From positions 1 to 24,736 of the forward strand of contig CAZXVU010000019.1 of assembly GCA_964644465.1 (NCBI GenBank): DNA of 24,736 nucleotides, in the 5' to 3' direction. A program made the position numbers and the translations under genes. Source of the DNA: CAZXVU01 sp964644465 (GTDB lineage: Bacteria > Chlamydiota > Chlamydiia > Chlamydiales > SM23-39). Each line of letters begins with the position of its first letter. The stretch's first letter is position 1. Below, one piece after another: positions 1-7,768 of the stretch. Under the pieces are notes generated by a model. That model saw only the letters and a list, made by a program, of their open reading frames with translations. It did no database searches and had not been told where the DNA came from.

Positions 1-1514
1 TGCCGTTGCGCGCTGAATAGCGTGAGCATCTTGTTCGCCAATACTTTCCCAAGCTGCACCCCTTCCTGATCAAACGAATTGATATTCCAGATAAATCCCT
101 GGAAAGCGACTTTATGCTCATAGTAGGCAAGAAGAGCTCCAAGAGTAAATGGATCCAAACGCTGTGCCAGCAAGATTCGATTAGGGCGGTTGCCCGGGAA
201 AACTTTATTGGGATTCGCATTCTTCTGGCCAATCGCAAGAGCGATCGATTGCGCAAAAAGGTTGGACAGAAGTTTTTCTTGAGAAGTCGTGTGGTGTATT
301 TCAAGATCGTTCGGATATTGGCTCTTTTCAAAACCGATAAACTCCAGAGGAACGATGTCCGTTCCCTGGTGGATGAGCTGATAAAAAGAATGCTGCCCGT
401 TTGTGCCAGGCTCGCCCCATATGACAGGTCCGGTATGAAACTCGCAAATATGTCCCGTCTTATCGATCCGCTTGCCATTCGACTCCATATCGAGCTGCTG
501 CAAATGGGCAGGGAAGCGGAGAAGCGCTTGGGAGTAAGGAATGATGGCCACTGTCGGGAACTTCAGAAAATTGCGATTCCAAATTCCTAAAAGCGCTGAA
601 AGAAGAGGCAAATTAGATTCCGGATGAGTTGTTAAAGCATGTTGGTCCATTGCATGGGCGCCGCGCAAAATCTCCATAAACCCATGAAATCCCAATGCAA
701 ACCCCAAACTCACCCCGCCTACCATTGAGGTAGCAGAATAGCGGCCGCCGACAAAATCCCATATATAGAACGAAGCGAGATAGCGGAGAGGGTCGTCCAT
801 AGGGCTTTTCTCGCCTGTTACAGCGACAAAATGGTCTTTGGGATCGAGTCCCATCTTCGTCAGACGCGTCCGAATAAATTGTTCATTTGTCAGAGTCTCT
901 AAAGTGGTCCCAGATTTTGAAACGACGACGATCAATGTTTTTTTCAAATCGACCTGAGACAGAACTCCATTTGCATCGTCTGGATCGACATTGGAGAGAA
1001 AATGGACCCGATGGCCTGCTCTATGAAACGGCTGCATTGCGATAGCAAGCGCCCTCGGCCCTAAATCGGAGCCGCCGATGCCGATTTGGATGAGATCGGT
1101 ATATTTTCCTTCAATTTTCTCTAAAAACTTTTCGAGCTTTTTCAGTTCTTTCTCGGCCTTCTCGGCTGCCTTGCTGGCGGCAGGCGCAGTCTGTCTATGA
1201 TCGAATTGATCGCGCATGGCTGTATGAAGAACACTCCTATCTTCGCTTTCGAAGCCCTCGATTTTATTCAGGACCTCCCCTTTTTGCATGGCTGCCATTT
1301 TTTCTGACGCCTTAGCCTCGTTGGCCAATTCAAAAAGTGCTTTTAAAACCTCGGCATCCACCCGTTCTGTGCCATAAAGAAGCTGGAATCCGAGACCTCT
1401 CACGGCCATTTTTTCAATCCGTTCTGGAGTTAAAATGCCTTGGGTCAAATCGATAGGGTGTTGGCTGAGCTTATTCAGCTTCTTCGCTGCTGGATATTGT
1501 TGAAATGTCGTCAT
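1..1514 (-). CDS. pgi: Glucose-6-phosphate isomerase, 3' end cut by window edge
   Basis: Cytosolic enzyme interconverting glucose-6-phosphate and fructose-6-phosphate in glycolysis and gluconeogenesis. 504 residues are visible, beginning MTTFQQYPAAKKLNKLS; the frame is open to base 1, so roughly the last 20 residues of a ~525-residue chlamydial-type PGI lie outside the window. Diagnostic stretches seen on translating the minus strand are the sugar-phosphate loop IQIGIGGSDLGPRAL, SKSGTTLET, the PGI signature DFVGGRYSATSMVGG and NSFDQEGVQLGK near the cut end. The start is set by a strong GGGAGGAG about 7 nt upstream. It stands alone, divergent from tRNA-Pro. A possible -35 (TTGTCA, complement of 1555-1560) lies upstream, but its -10 is unclear. 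Identity is secure; no missing residues or frameshift seen. Confidence 0.97.
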   Translation of the reverse strand, partial: MTTFQQYPAAKKLNKLSQHPIDLTQGILTPERIEKMAVRGLGFQLLYGTERVDAEVLKALFELANEAKASEKMAAMQKGEVLNKIEGFESEDRSVLHTAMRDQFDHRQTAPAASKAAEKAEKELKKLEKFLEKIEGKYTDLIQIGIGGSDLGPRALAIAMQPFHRAGHRVHFLSNVDPDDANGVLSQVDLKKTLIVVVSKSGTTLETLTNEQFIRTRLTKMGLDPKDHFVAVTGEKSPMDDPLRYLASFYIWDFVGGRYSATSMVGGVSLGFALGFHGFMEILRGAHAMDQHALTTHPESNLPLLSALLGIWNRNFLKFPTVAIIPYSQALLRFPAHLQQLDMESNGKRIDKTGHICEFHTGPVIWGEPGTNGQHSFYQLIHQGTDIVPLEFIGFEKSQYPNDLEIHHTTSQEKLLSNLFAQSIALAIGQKNANPNKVFPGNRPNRILLAQRLDPFTLGALLAYYEHKVAFQGFIWNINSFDQEGVQLGKVLANKMLTLFSAQR

Positions 1515-1608
1515 AGTTTTCTCCTCCCTTTAGCATGGCAAAAAAGATCTTCGATGACAAGTGTTGGCTGAAAATAGGCAATTTTAGTATCTTAATAGTC
1601 TCATTTAT

Positions 1609-1683
1609 CGGGGTATAGCGCAGTTTGGCTAGCGCGACTGGTTTGGGACCAGTAGGTCGGGGGTTCAAATCCCTCTGCCCCGA
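1609..1683 (+). tRNA. tRNA-Pro (anticodon TGG)
   Basis: 75-nt cloverleaf. Acceptor arm CGGGGTA (1609-1615) pairs with TGCCCCG (1676-1682), with discriminator A1683. The anticodon stem-loop ACTGG-TTTGGGA-CCAGT shows TGG, which reads the proline codons CCN. The T loop GTTCAAAT is intact. CCA is not encoded (GAATT follows). A weak promoter may be TTGGCT (1564-1569) with TAGTAT (1585-1590), spaced 15. The gene is divergent from pgi. Confidence 0.96.
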
Positions 1684-1695
1684 ATTACCCGAATG

Positions 1696-1718
1696 GACGG
1701 GACAGCTTGCTGCCCGTC
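1696..1718 (+). other. Hairpin 3' of tRNA-Pro
   Basis: GACGGG (1696-1701), a bulged A, then CAGC-TT-GCTG and CCCGTC (1713-1718) form a long GC-rich stem 12 nt after the tRNA. A second inverted repeat (AGGG/CCCT, 1721-1732) follows directly. There is no T-run, so this is not a canonical intrinsic terminator; it may act in tRNA 3' processing or termination. Confidence 0.5.
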
Positions 1719-1758
1719 TGAGGGAAATCCCTCTGCATCTAACTCTATTTTTAGAATT

Positions 1759-2028
1759 ATGATCCCCGCAGCCCGCCCAAATCAATTCCGACAAGAGCTC
1801 TTATTTGAAAACGCACTTGTCACTGACATGGTCCTTGGCGCTATTATTAGCTTTACATTCGGAGAATTTTTCTTCACACCGACCCAAAATAAAATTTGGA
1901 CGCAAAGAGGCGTATTGGCTTTATTTGGGCTTGGAATGGGAGTTGTAAATACACTTCATACGCATGGAATCCCAAGAAGAGTTAGAGACATTGCCTCAAC
2001 AATTTTTAATTGCGGGAATCTCGCGTAA
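1759..2028 (+). CDS. Possible small membrane protein
   Basis: 89 residues from ATG 1759 (MIPAARPNQFRQELLFENAL). Two hydrophobic stretches are visible (about residues 24-38, MVLGAIISFTFGEFFF, and 49-65, RGVLALFGLGMGVVNTL), with a basic segment after the second. I do not recognise a family. There is no Shine-Dalgarno before the ATG, and an upstream in-frame ATG at 1693 falls inside the tRNA 3' hairpin, so it is less likely. The 3' end overlaps the convergent neighbour by 33 bp, a pattern repeated elsewhere in this window. The composition looks protein-like rather than like a shadow, but the gene could be spurious. Confidence 0.42.
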   Translation: MIPAARPNQFRQELLFENALVTDMVLGAIISFTFGEFFFTPTQNKIWTQRGVLALFGLGMGVVNTLHTHGIPRRVRDIASTIFNCGNLA

Positions 2029-2835
2029 TCCCTCTTCAGAAGAAATTTCAGAAGGCAAGCCCAAAGAAGGGCCATCTAAAATAACAATCCCCCCTGCTGC
2101 GCAAAAGCCCATCAGCTTCCGCTTTCCGCGAGAAGAGACGGCGTCAGAAAGCACATAGAGATAATCAATCCCATCCCATCGTTCTGTGAGGAGCGCTTCC
2201 GGAATAGCTTTAAAGGGAGCATTGATTTTCTCAAAAACTGCATCAAGCCTTTGGAGGACATCGCGATTGCATTCAGGCTCTTCTGGAAAACAGATTCCCA
2301 GAGACGCGTTGGAAGTTTCCGGCAAACCCTTTATCTCCAATTGAAAATGGTCAAACCGTTCCGGAGAAAGCAGATGGAGCCGTTCTGCGAGTGTTCCCGA
2401 ACTTCCTGCGTCAAGTTGCAGAATCAGGGTCAACTCATCCGGCAAACGGTGCGCGAGCATCTGAAAATAGGCAATAAAAGCTTCCGCGCAAAAAAGGCGC
2501 CTTAGGTGTGCTTCGTTGGCATTGGGGTGGTCTTCTTTCCAAGTTTCAAAATTCGCTTCCTGCCTTTCGCTCCAAGAAAAAAAAGGAGTAAAATCTGCAG
2601 GTCCCCGATAGAGAATTGCCGCTTCCGTTTTTTCTTGAAAAAGAGGCCAGATCTCTTTGGAAAATTTGGAAAGGGCCATAGAGAGAGCTTGGAAATGGAG
2701 TTCATCCTCTAAAGGAAAATAGGGCGCCTCTAATCCTAAGTCGAATTCCCAAATGATCTTATCAATAGACTCTGCTTCTTTAATTTGACGTGTCCAATCG
2801 AGGTCGGAGTGTGGTTGTGCGGGAAGAATCATCAT
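1996..2835 (-). CDS. Conserved hypothetical protein coupled to trmB
   Basis: 279 residues beginning MMILPAQPHSDLDWTRQ. The start codon overlaps the trmB stop (TCATGATG), so the gene is probably translated by coupling from trmB; an upstream in-frame ATG lies inside trmB and is not needed. There is no signal peptide or membrane segment. The protein is acidic and rich in Trp, Phe and Glu, suggesting a soluble cytosolic protein. A late segment KRKLMGFCAAGGIVILDGPSLG looks like a buried strand-turn-strand. I cannot assign a family; the tight link to trmB makes a role in translation or RNA modification possible, but that rests on context only. Confidence 0.85.
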   Translation of the reverse strand: MMILPAQPHSDLDWTRQIKEAESIDKIIWEFDLGLEAPYFPLEDELHFQALSMALSKFSKEIWPLFQEKTEAAILYRGPADFTPFFSWSERQEANFETWKEDHPNANEAHLRRLFCAEAFIAYFQMLAHRLPDELTLILQLDAGSSGTLAERLHLLSPERFDHFQLEIKGLPETSNASLGICFPEEPECNRDVLQRLDAVFEKINAPFKAIPEALLTERWDGIDYLYVLSDAVSSRGKRKLMGFCAAGGIVILDGPSLGLPSEISSEEGLREIPAIKNC

Positions 2836-3518
2836 GAGATCGCCTTCTGATAGGGAATGTAATGAATGGTGCGGCCTTTTACCTTCCAAAGATCTGCAAA
2901 GAAGGAATTTCCATAGTCAGGCCATTGGGTCGTGAAAAAGGGGTGCGGCAAAAGTGGCAGCCAAGAAGGGAACTTTTCCAATTGCTGAATCATTTCAGAA
3001 GCATAATCCCAATCGTCGGTGACAAATGTCGCTTTACCTTGGGTTCTTGTGATCCGCTCTAAAACTTCCAAAAACTCGCCGCTGACTAGTCGGTGCTTTG
3101 CATGTCTCCGCTTTGGCCAGGGATCGGGAAAGTTCACATAAATTTCCGAGGCAGATGCTCTCGGTGCATAATAGCGAGAAAATTCGACAGCCTCGCCGCA
3201 AACAACATAGAGATTGGGGATTTCCTCACGATGGAGTTTCAGCCAAATTTTTCGGGCCCGCTCGAATCTTTTTTCTACGGCAACCCAATTGAGATGCGGA
3301 TTTTGTTTGGCCCGATCCCCAATCCACTGTCCATTGCCGCTGCAAAATTCGACAACAACGGGCTGATCATTTCCAAAAAGTTCAGGATCAGACCAAGAAA
3401 ACGGTTTCCACTCATCATAGCGATCGAAAAATCCAGGTATGTAGAAAAAGCGGTCGAGAAGAATCGGATGTCGTTCCGCCCATGTGAAGGGAATTCTTAA
3501 ATCTTTTGCTGTTTTCAT
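2832..3518 (-). CDS. trmB: tRNA (guanine-N7-)-methyltransferase
   Basis: SAM-dependent enzyme that forms m7G46 in the variable loop of tRNAs. 228 residues starting MKTAKDLRIPFTWAERHP. The SAM-binding motif I is VVEFCSGNGQW (about 56-66), and the family hallmark NFPDPWPKRRHAKHR (about 129-143) carries the catalytic and substrate-binding residues. The frame is open 12 codons further upstream, but the chosen ATG fits the usual chlamydial N-terminus and family length. A perfect -10 box TATAAT (complement of 3525-3530) sits only 6 nt before this ATG, implying a leaderless or very short-leader mRNA; I see no good -35. First gene of a two-gene unit, divergent from exbB. Confidence 0.95.
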   Translation of the reverse strand: MKTAKDLRIPFTWAERHPILLDRFFYIPGFFDRYDEWKPFSWSDPELFGNDQPVVVEFCSGNGQWIGDRAKQNPHLNWVAVEKRFERARKIWLKLHREEIPNLYVVCGEAVEFSRYYAPRASASEIYVNFPDPWPKRRHAKHRLVSGEFLEVLERITRTQGKATFVTDDWDYASEMIQQLEKFPSWLPLLPHPFFTTQWPDYGNSFFADLWKVKGRTIHYIPYQKAIS

Positions 3519-3540
3519 GCCGCCATTATAGCGGAATTTC

Positions 3541-3570
3541 TTGCCTAATTCCATCCCGAATTGTTATGTT
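3541..3570 (+). promoter_or_regulatory. Probable promoter of exbB-exbD
   Basis: TTGCCT (3541-3546), 18-nt spacer, TATGTT (3565-3570). This would start transcription near 3577 and give a ~20-nt leader containing the GGAG at 3588-3591. It lies between the divergent trmB and exbB. Match to the sigma-66/sigma-70 consensus is moderate. Confidence 0.45.
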
Positions 3571-3597
3571 CGCCATTAACCTTGTTTGGAGTGCTCG

Positions 3598-4347
3598 ATG
3601 AGACTTCTTTTTTGCTTCATGGCCTGTTTCCTCTTCGTACAGACCGGACTATTTGCAGACGCGGCGCCCGCTGCCAAAGAGACCGCAGCCGTTAGTCTGA
3701 AAGACATGGCTCCAGCCATCGCTGCAACAAAAGCCCAGATGCTAGACCTCAAAAAAGTTTTTGCATCGGCCCCTTTGATCTATTCCTTCCTTATATTGCT
3801 CTCACTAGCTTCTATGGTGATTTGGCTATATAGCCTAGCCACTTTCCGGCCAAAAGAGATCATGCCCCCCTCATTCCTCAATGAACTACGGCCCCTTCTC
3901 GAATCGGGAAAATTCGACGAGGCAAAGATTCTTTGCGCCAATGAAGGGAGCGTTCTCGCTCAGCTCATGGCAGCAGGCCTCACTACGCGCAAATTAGGAC
4001 CTCAAGTGATGATCGACGCTATGAAATCAGAAGGTAAAAGAGCTTCTACCTCTTTCTGGCAGCGGCTTTCCCTTCTCAATGACATTGTCATCGTCGCCCC
4101 AATGCTCGGACTTCTGGGAACCGTGATCGGTATGTTTTATGCCTTCTACGACGTAAACCGATCGATCGAAAGCATCAACGCACTCTTCGACGGCCTTGGC
4201 GTTGCCGTAGGAACCACTGTAGTAGGTCTGATCGTCGCCATTTTATCGATGATCTTCTACACAACTCTCAAATACCGGGTTGTAAGATCATTAAGCCTTG
4301 TGGAAAGCGAAGCCTTGAATTTATCCTCGCTAATAGCTTCGAAATAG
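3598..4347 (+). CDS. exbB: ExbB/TolQ/MotA-family proton channel subunit
   Basis: 249 residues. Inner-membrane subunit that, with ExbD/TolR, uses the proton motive force to energise an outer-membrane or envelope machine (Tol-Pal or Ton type). The ATG at 3598 has GGAG 7 nt upstream; a TTG four codons earlier is rejected. A cleavable-looking signal peptide (MRLLFCFMACFLFVQTGLFADA) and an Ala/Lys linker precede the first core helix (about 58-80). The conserved MotA/TolQ/ExbB segment APMLGLLGTVIGMFYAF and the last helix GVAVGTTVVGLIVAILSMIFY are clear. The extra N-terminal signal peptide is known from a subset of ExbB proteins. exbD follows after 9 nt. TolQ versus ExbB cannot be decided from sequence alone, as no tolA, tolB, pal or tonB is in the window. 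Confidence 0.9.
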   Translation: MRLLFCFMACFLFVQTGLFADAAPAAKETAAVSLKDMAPAIAATKAQMLDLKKVFASAPLIYSFLILLSLASMVIWLYSLATFRPKEIMPPSFLNELRPLLESGKFDEAKILCANEGSVLAQLMAAGLTTRKLGPQVMIDAMKSEGKRASTSFWQRLSLLNDIVIVAPMLGLLGTVIGMFYAFYDVNRSIESINALFDGLGVAVGTTVVGLIVAILSMIFYTTLKYRVVRSLSLVESEALNLSSLIASK

Positions 4348-4356
4348 GAGGTTGTC

Positions 4357-4818
4357 TTGGAACTGATTCCTCACGAAGAACTAAAGCCTGCGAATACATT
4401 TAACTTCGCTCCGATGATCGATTTTCTCTTTTTGATGCTCTCTCTCTTTGCAACGCTTGCCATTTCAAGAGCCTCTCTTTTTGATTCAGAAGTAAACCTA
4501 GTTGAACTGAAACCGGAAGGGAACGCGGGATCGCTGCGGACAAAACAAGAGATTCACCAGATCAATCTGAGCATCTCCGCTGCTGGATCATTTAAATGGC
4601 TGACGGAATTCCAAGAATATCCGATGAACACCATTCAAGAAATCCAAGAAGAGCTTGCCCGCCAATACCAAATTGGAGCTCTGCCTCAAGATAAAACCAA
4701 AACGGAAGTGCTGCTCCATATCGATCGAAACACTCACTGGGAGCCGATAGCAAAGTTGATTTTTGGGATTAGAGAATTAGGATTTACAGCTCATCCGGTA
4801 TATGAGCCAATGCAGTGA
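4357..4818 (+). CDS. exbD: ExbD/TolR-family biopolymer transport protein (TTG start)
   Basis: 153 residues. Partner of the upstream channel subunit: one transmembrane helix and a periplasmic domain. Translation most likely begins at TTG 4357, because AGGAGG (4346-4351) lies 5 nt upstream and overlaps the exbB stop codon, which is typical of coupled translation. The N-terminal sequence NTFNFAPMIDFLFLMLSLFATLAIS contains the intramembrane Asp essential in ExbD/TolR. The remainder is a soluble alpha/beta domain of normal family length. The 3' end overlaps the convergent gene by 35 bp. Confidence 0.9.
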   Translation: MELIPHEELKPANTFNFAPMIDFLFLMLSLFATLAISRASLFDSEVNLVELKPEGNAGSLRTKQEIHQINLSISAAGSFKWLTEFQEYPMNTIQEIQEELARQYQIGALPQDKTKTEVLLHIDRNTHWEPIAKLIFGIRELGFTAHPVYEPMQ

Positions 4819-5914
4819 CCTCAGCGATATAAGGTTTCTGCTTTAGGTTTCTTCTGTCATGAACTCGCTGATTTTCCCATGCTTGGACTCTTCTCAGAAT
4901 CAGATTTGTATAGGAAGCTTCATAAGGTTTAAAATCTCGGATCGTCTTTAAGGCGTTTCGCGCATCGCCATCAGCAGCAAGCTTAGTCCCAAGAATTCTG
5001 AAAAGGAGCGTTCTTTGATGTCCATCAGCTTCCCATTCTTCATCTTGAGCTGCTGTTTCTTGGATCTCCAGATTTTTTGCATAAGCATCTTTCGAAGAAA
5101 GTCCTTCAAAGTCCGCGGCATTTTCAGGGAATCTAAAAGCATAAAAGGCAGACCAGACATTGGTAAAACGATATTCGATTTCTCCAATCGTCATCCAAAA
5201 TTCTTTCCCATCCTTATCAAGAAAATTCAGGGGCCTTGGAGCTGCAGATGGCCCAGCAGCAGAAGAAGCGCTGGCTCTAAGTGCGGAGCGACTCATTCTT
5301 ACTCGTCGAGTGGGCGAGGTGGGATGAGCTGTTTCTGTTGCACCAGAAGTTAAAGTTTCCCACGCTGAAGCGCCAGCAAGACCTTCATCATGTTCAGTAA
5401 ATGTTGGAGGGGCTAATGCATCGCCTCCATCCCAACGTACGCTTTCAACTAAGTCAGGAGCGCCGTCGTCATCTTTTTTTTTTGCAGGTTCAGAATAGGG
5501 TTCTGACATGTTTCTTCCAGCCAAACCTAAAAAAGCACCTGTTACGATGGAACCGTATGCTGGGAAATAACCTAGAGAACAAACATGCAATAAAGCTCCT
5601 GCCCCGGCTCCTAGAGATGTATACATAACTTTTGGATTCAATTTCATGAAGAGACTCTTCATGGAATCGGTCGTTTGCTTTTTAACTGCGTCTTTCCCCT
5701 GCTGAGCCACATTGTAAAATCGGCGAAAGCCATCTGCTCCTAAAAGAGCAGACCCGGTAAGGGCAACTGTTGGGATGACCCCGTGAGAAATCACGCTGGT
5801 AGCAAGCAATGTAATAGTGGGGGCAGCAACTACAGCAGCTCCGATAAATTCATAAAAAGCTGTTGTTATATTAGTTGTGTTTTTATCTCTGGCCCCTATT
5901 GCCGGCGATGACAT
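4784..5914 (-). CDS. Inc-like membrane protein with a divergent NADAR-like C-terminal domain
   Basis: 376 residues. The start at 5914 has GGAG 7 nt upstream and a perfect TATAAT (complement of 5961-5966) at promoter distance. N-terminus: hydrophobic lobes at about 22-45 and 47-60, then a second pair at about 98-113 and 117-133, separated by a basic region. Residues ~135-228 are a low-complexity acidic, Ser/Ala/Pro-rich linker. Residues ~232-350 form a compact domain that follows the order of conserved positions in the NADAR (YbiA-like) fold: FTNVWSAFYAFRFPEN, GLSSKDAYAKN, a Trp in DEEWEADG, LLFRILGTKL, DARNALKTI and YEAS. However, the canonical EHxxQxxKF and the final DxxWGxG are altered, so catalysis is uncertain. 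Known NADAR enzymes act on riboflavin intermediates or remove ADP-ribose from bases. Membrane anchor plus soluble domain suggests a host-facing effector; this is inference. Confidence 0.8.
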   Translation of the reverse strand: MSSPAIGARDKNTTNITTAFYEFIGAAVVAAPTITLLATSVISHGVIPTVALTGSALLGADGFRRFYNVAQQGKDAVKKQTTDSMKSLFMKLNPKVMYTSLGAGAGALLHVCSLGYFPAYGSIVTGAFLGLAGRNMSEPYSEPAKKKDDDGAPDLVESVRWDGGDALAPPTFTEHDEGLAGASAWETLTSGATETAHPTSPTRRVRMSRSALRASASSAAGPSAAPRPLNFLDKDGKEFWMTIGEIEYRFTNVWSAFYAFRFPENAADFEGLSSKDAYAKNLEIQETAAQDEEWEADGHQRTLLFRILGTKLAADGDARNALKTIRDFKPYEASYTNLILRRVQAWENQRVHDRRNLKQKPYIAEVTALAHIPDEL

Positions 5915-6120
5915 TTAAAAACTCCAAAAGTAATTATTTACTACTATTTTACATCGTTTTATTATAAAAAGTAAAACCATAAAAATATTTATTGTCGTAA
6001 AAAATTTATTTGAATTCAATATAAGAGAGCTCGCTGGAGTTCAAAAAATATTTATACATTTTACCAGTAGGCTTTTCGGGATAAAAAGGGCGACTTCGTC
6101 CATTGATTTTTCGTCCCTGA

Positions 6121-6149
6121 TTGAAGGAAACACAGCTAATCGTTAGACT
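6121..6149 (+). promoter_or_regulatory. Promoter of tRNA-Leu
   Basis: TTGAAG (6121-6126), 17-nt spacer, TAGACT (6144-6149). Expected transcription start is about 6156, 4 nt before the mature tRNA 5' end. GC-rich bases between the -10 and the start resemble the discriminator of stable-RNA promoters. Confidence 0.6.
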
Positions 6150-6159
6150 TATGCGCTTC

Positions 6160-6241
<82 letters not shown>

Positions 6242-6267
6242 AAAAATAAAGACTAACTTTGATCAAA

Positions 6268-6337
6268 CGGGGATTTGATATTGGGGTCCCCGATCCCTAT
6301 TTACGGTCTTGATTATCTGAATCAAAGGAAACCTTTG
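6268..6337. repeat. Three small inverted repeats between tRNA-Leu and the oxidoreductase
   Basis: CGGGGA (6268-6273) with TCCCCG (6287-6292); TTGATT (6309-6314) with AATCAA (6320-6325); CAAAGG (6323-6328) with CCTTTG (6332-6337). The last two share bases and exclude each other as hairpins. None is followed by a T-run. They may be operator-like sites or tRNA 3'-processing structures; the rest of the 146-bp gap shows nothing further except CTAGT/ACTAG at 6357-6375. Confidence 0.35.
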
Positions 6338-6387
6338 GCTGGAAAATGAAAAAAAGCTAGTGTTGCAATTACTAGTGGATCCGGTCA

Positions 6388-7347
6388 ATGAGAGCTATTT
6401 ATCTAACCCAACACTTCCAGAATAAGGAAGAAATTCAACTCCCAATTACCGAAAGGCCCATTCCTCAAATCAAGGAACGGGAATGCCTCGTCCAAATCTC
6501 TTCCGCTGGGATCAATCCGAGCGACGCTCTAGGTGCCATTGGCTATTTCTCCCATGCCAAACTGCCGCGTATCCCAGGGCGTGATTTTGCCGGAATTATC
6601 ATTGAAGGAAATAAGAAATTTATCGGGAAAAAAGTTTGGGGAACGGGCGGCGCGGCAGGCCTCGATTTTGACGGAACCCATGCTGAATATATTGCCATCC
6701 CTGAATCGGCCATCGCAGAGATTCCTCATACTGTTTCACTCCTCCAAGCAGGAGTCCAAACGCTCCCCTACGTGACCGCATACTATAGCCTCATTGCACG
6801 GGGACGGTTGCGCGCTGGAGAGAATGTCCTCGTGATTGGGGCTCTCGGACAAGTCGGCCATGCAGCCATGGCAATCTGCAAATGGAAGCATGCTAAGCCA
6901 ATCGCTCTTGTGAGAGGAGAAAGCCTTCAAGCTGCAAAAGACTTGGGGTGGGAAGCCTACGATTCTGTCCCAGAACAGAGTTTCGATCTCATTTTGAATA
7001 CAGTTGGAAATGTCTATTGGGATGCGCTCGTTCCCAAAATCAAAAAATTCGGGCGGATTGTCACCATTGCTGCTTCGGAAGGGAAACGGGATGTTTCTTT
7101 GAACTTATTTTCTTTGTATCGCGAGAATCAAGATCTGATCGGAATCAACACAGTCGATTTGCCTTTTGCAGAAAATGCAAAATTCCTCGATGAAATGAAA
7201 AGCGGATTTGAATCGGGAGATCTCATTCCGCTCGCCTACGATTCAACCACCATTTTCCCATTAGAGAAAGCCGAAGATGCTTATAAATTGGCTCTCACTA
7301 AGGACGGCGGAAAAAGAATCGCCCTCGAAATCAATCCCGCTGATTAA
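6388..7347 (+). CDS. Zinc-free MDR alcohol dehydrogenase / NADPH:quinone oxidoreductase-like
   Basis: 319 residues, cytosolic. Medium-chain dehydrogenase/reductase fold: an N-terminal GroES-like domain (SSAGINPSDALGAIGYF, RIPGRDFAGIIIEG), then a Rossmann domain with the nucleotide-binding loop ENVLVIGALGQVGHAA (about 145-160). The catalytic and structural zinc cysteines of true alcohol dehydrogenases are absent, which places it with quinone oxidoreductases that use NADPH to reduce quinones or enones. ATG 6388 is preceded by GGAT at weak Shine-Dalgarno spacing. Single gene; its 3' end overlaps the convergent lipoprotein gene by 17 bp. Substrate unknown. Confidence 0.88.
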   Translation: MRAIYLTQHFQNKEEIQLPITERPIPQIKERECLVQISSAGINPSDALGAIGYFSHAKLPRIPGRDFAGIIIEGNKKFIGKKVWGTGGAAGLDFDGTHAEYIAIPESAIAEIPHTVSLLQAGVQTLPYVTAYYSLIARGRLRAGENVLVIGALGQVGHAAMAICKWKHAKPIALVRGESLQAAKDLGWEAYDSVPEQSFDLILNTVGNVYWDALVPKIKKFGRIVTIAASEGKRDVSLNLFSLYRENQDLIGINTVDLPFAENAKFLDEMKSGFESGDLIPLAYDSTTIFPLEKAEDAYKLALTKDGGKRIALEINPAD

Positions 7348-7768
7348 AAGCTAGATAGTCTCGGGCGTCAATCACTTCCCGCTCGAGGGGCTTTGTCTCA
7401 TAGCACTTAATTTTAAGACGGATAGAGGGATAGTAAAGATGAGAGAGCGTGGTCGTTTTAGAAGGGCCGTCCTTCTTCGAATTGAGAACAGTATGCTCTT
7501 TCGATGTATCGATCTCTTCTAAAATAGCAAAATAACGATACCCGTTATTGAGAGCGAGCTCCGAAGCCCTCCGGAGGCTGAATTCCATCACCTTTTCAGG
7601 GGATGTATATTCATTCGCCTTAAATGAAATCACAAAAGTGTCTTGAGCGACTCGGAAATCGGAATATCCGTTCGAGAAAATCCCCTCTTTTTGATACACC
7701 GTTGCGCATCCGCTGAATACGATGAGGGGAAGAAGTGCGAGAAGGGCTAGTTTATTTTTTCGCTTCAT
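7331..7768 (-). CDS. CC0125/CC1285-family lipoprotein
   Basis: 145 residues starting MKRKNKLALLALL. A lipoprotein signal peptide with lipobox VFSGC places the acylated Cys at position 21, so the mature protein is membrane-anchored. The following region (YQKEGIFSNGYSDFRVAQDTF, ISFKANEYTSPEKV, RRASELALNNGYRYFAIL) matches the CC0125/CC1285 lipoprotein family pattern of unknown function. The start at 7768 lies within the last codons of the upstream gene (17-bp overlap), so the two are translationally coupled. The frame extends further upstream but without a better start. Convergent with, and overlapping, the MDR gene. Confidence 0.85.
   Translation of the reverse strand: MKRKNKLALLALLPLIVFSGCATVYQKEGIFSNGYSDFRVAQDTFVISFKANEYTSPEKVMEFSLRRASELALNNGYRYFAILEEIDTSKEHTVLNSKKDGPSKTTTLSHLYYPSIRLKIKCYETKPLEREVIDARDYLAFNQRD

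Noticed and set aside
114..590. 158-codon plus-strand frame at the left edge
   Set aside because: Antisense shadow of pgi, which is unambiguous on the minus strand.
1471..1794. Minus-strand open frame of 107 codons across tRNA-Pro
   Set aside because: It contains the GQRDLNPRPTGPKPVALAK sequence typical of reading a tRNA-Pro gene backwards; an artefact.
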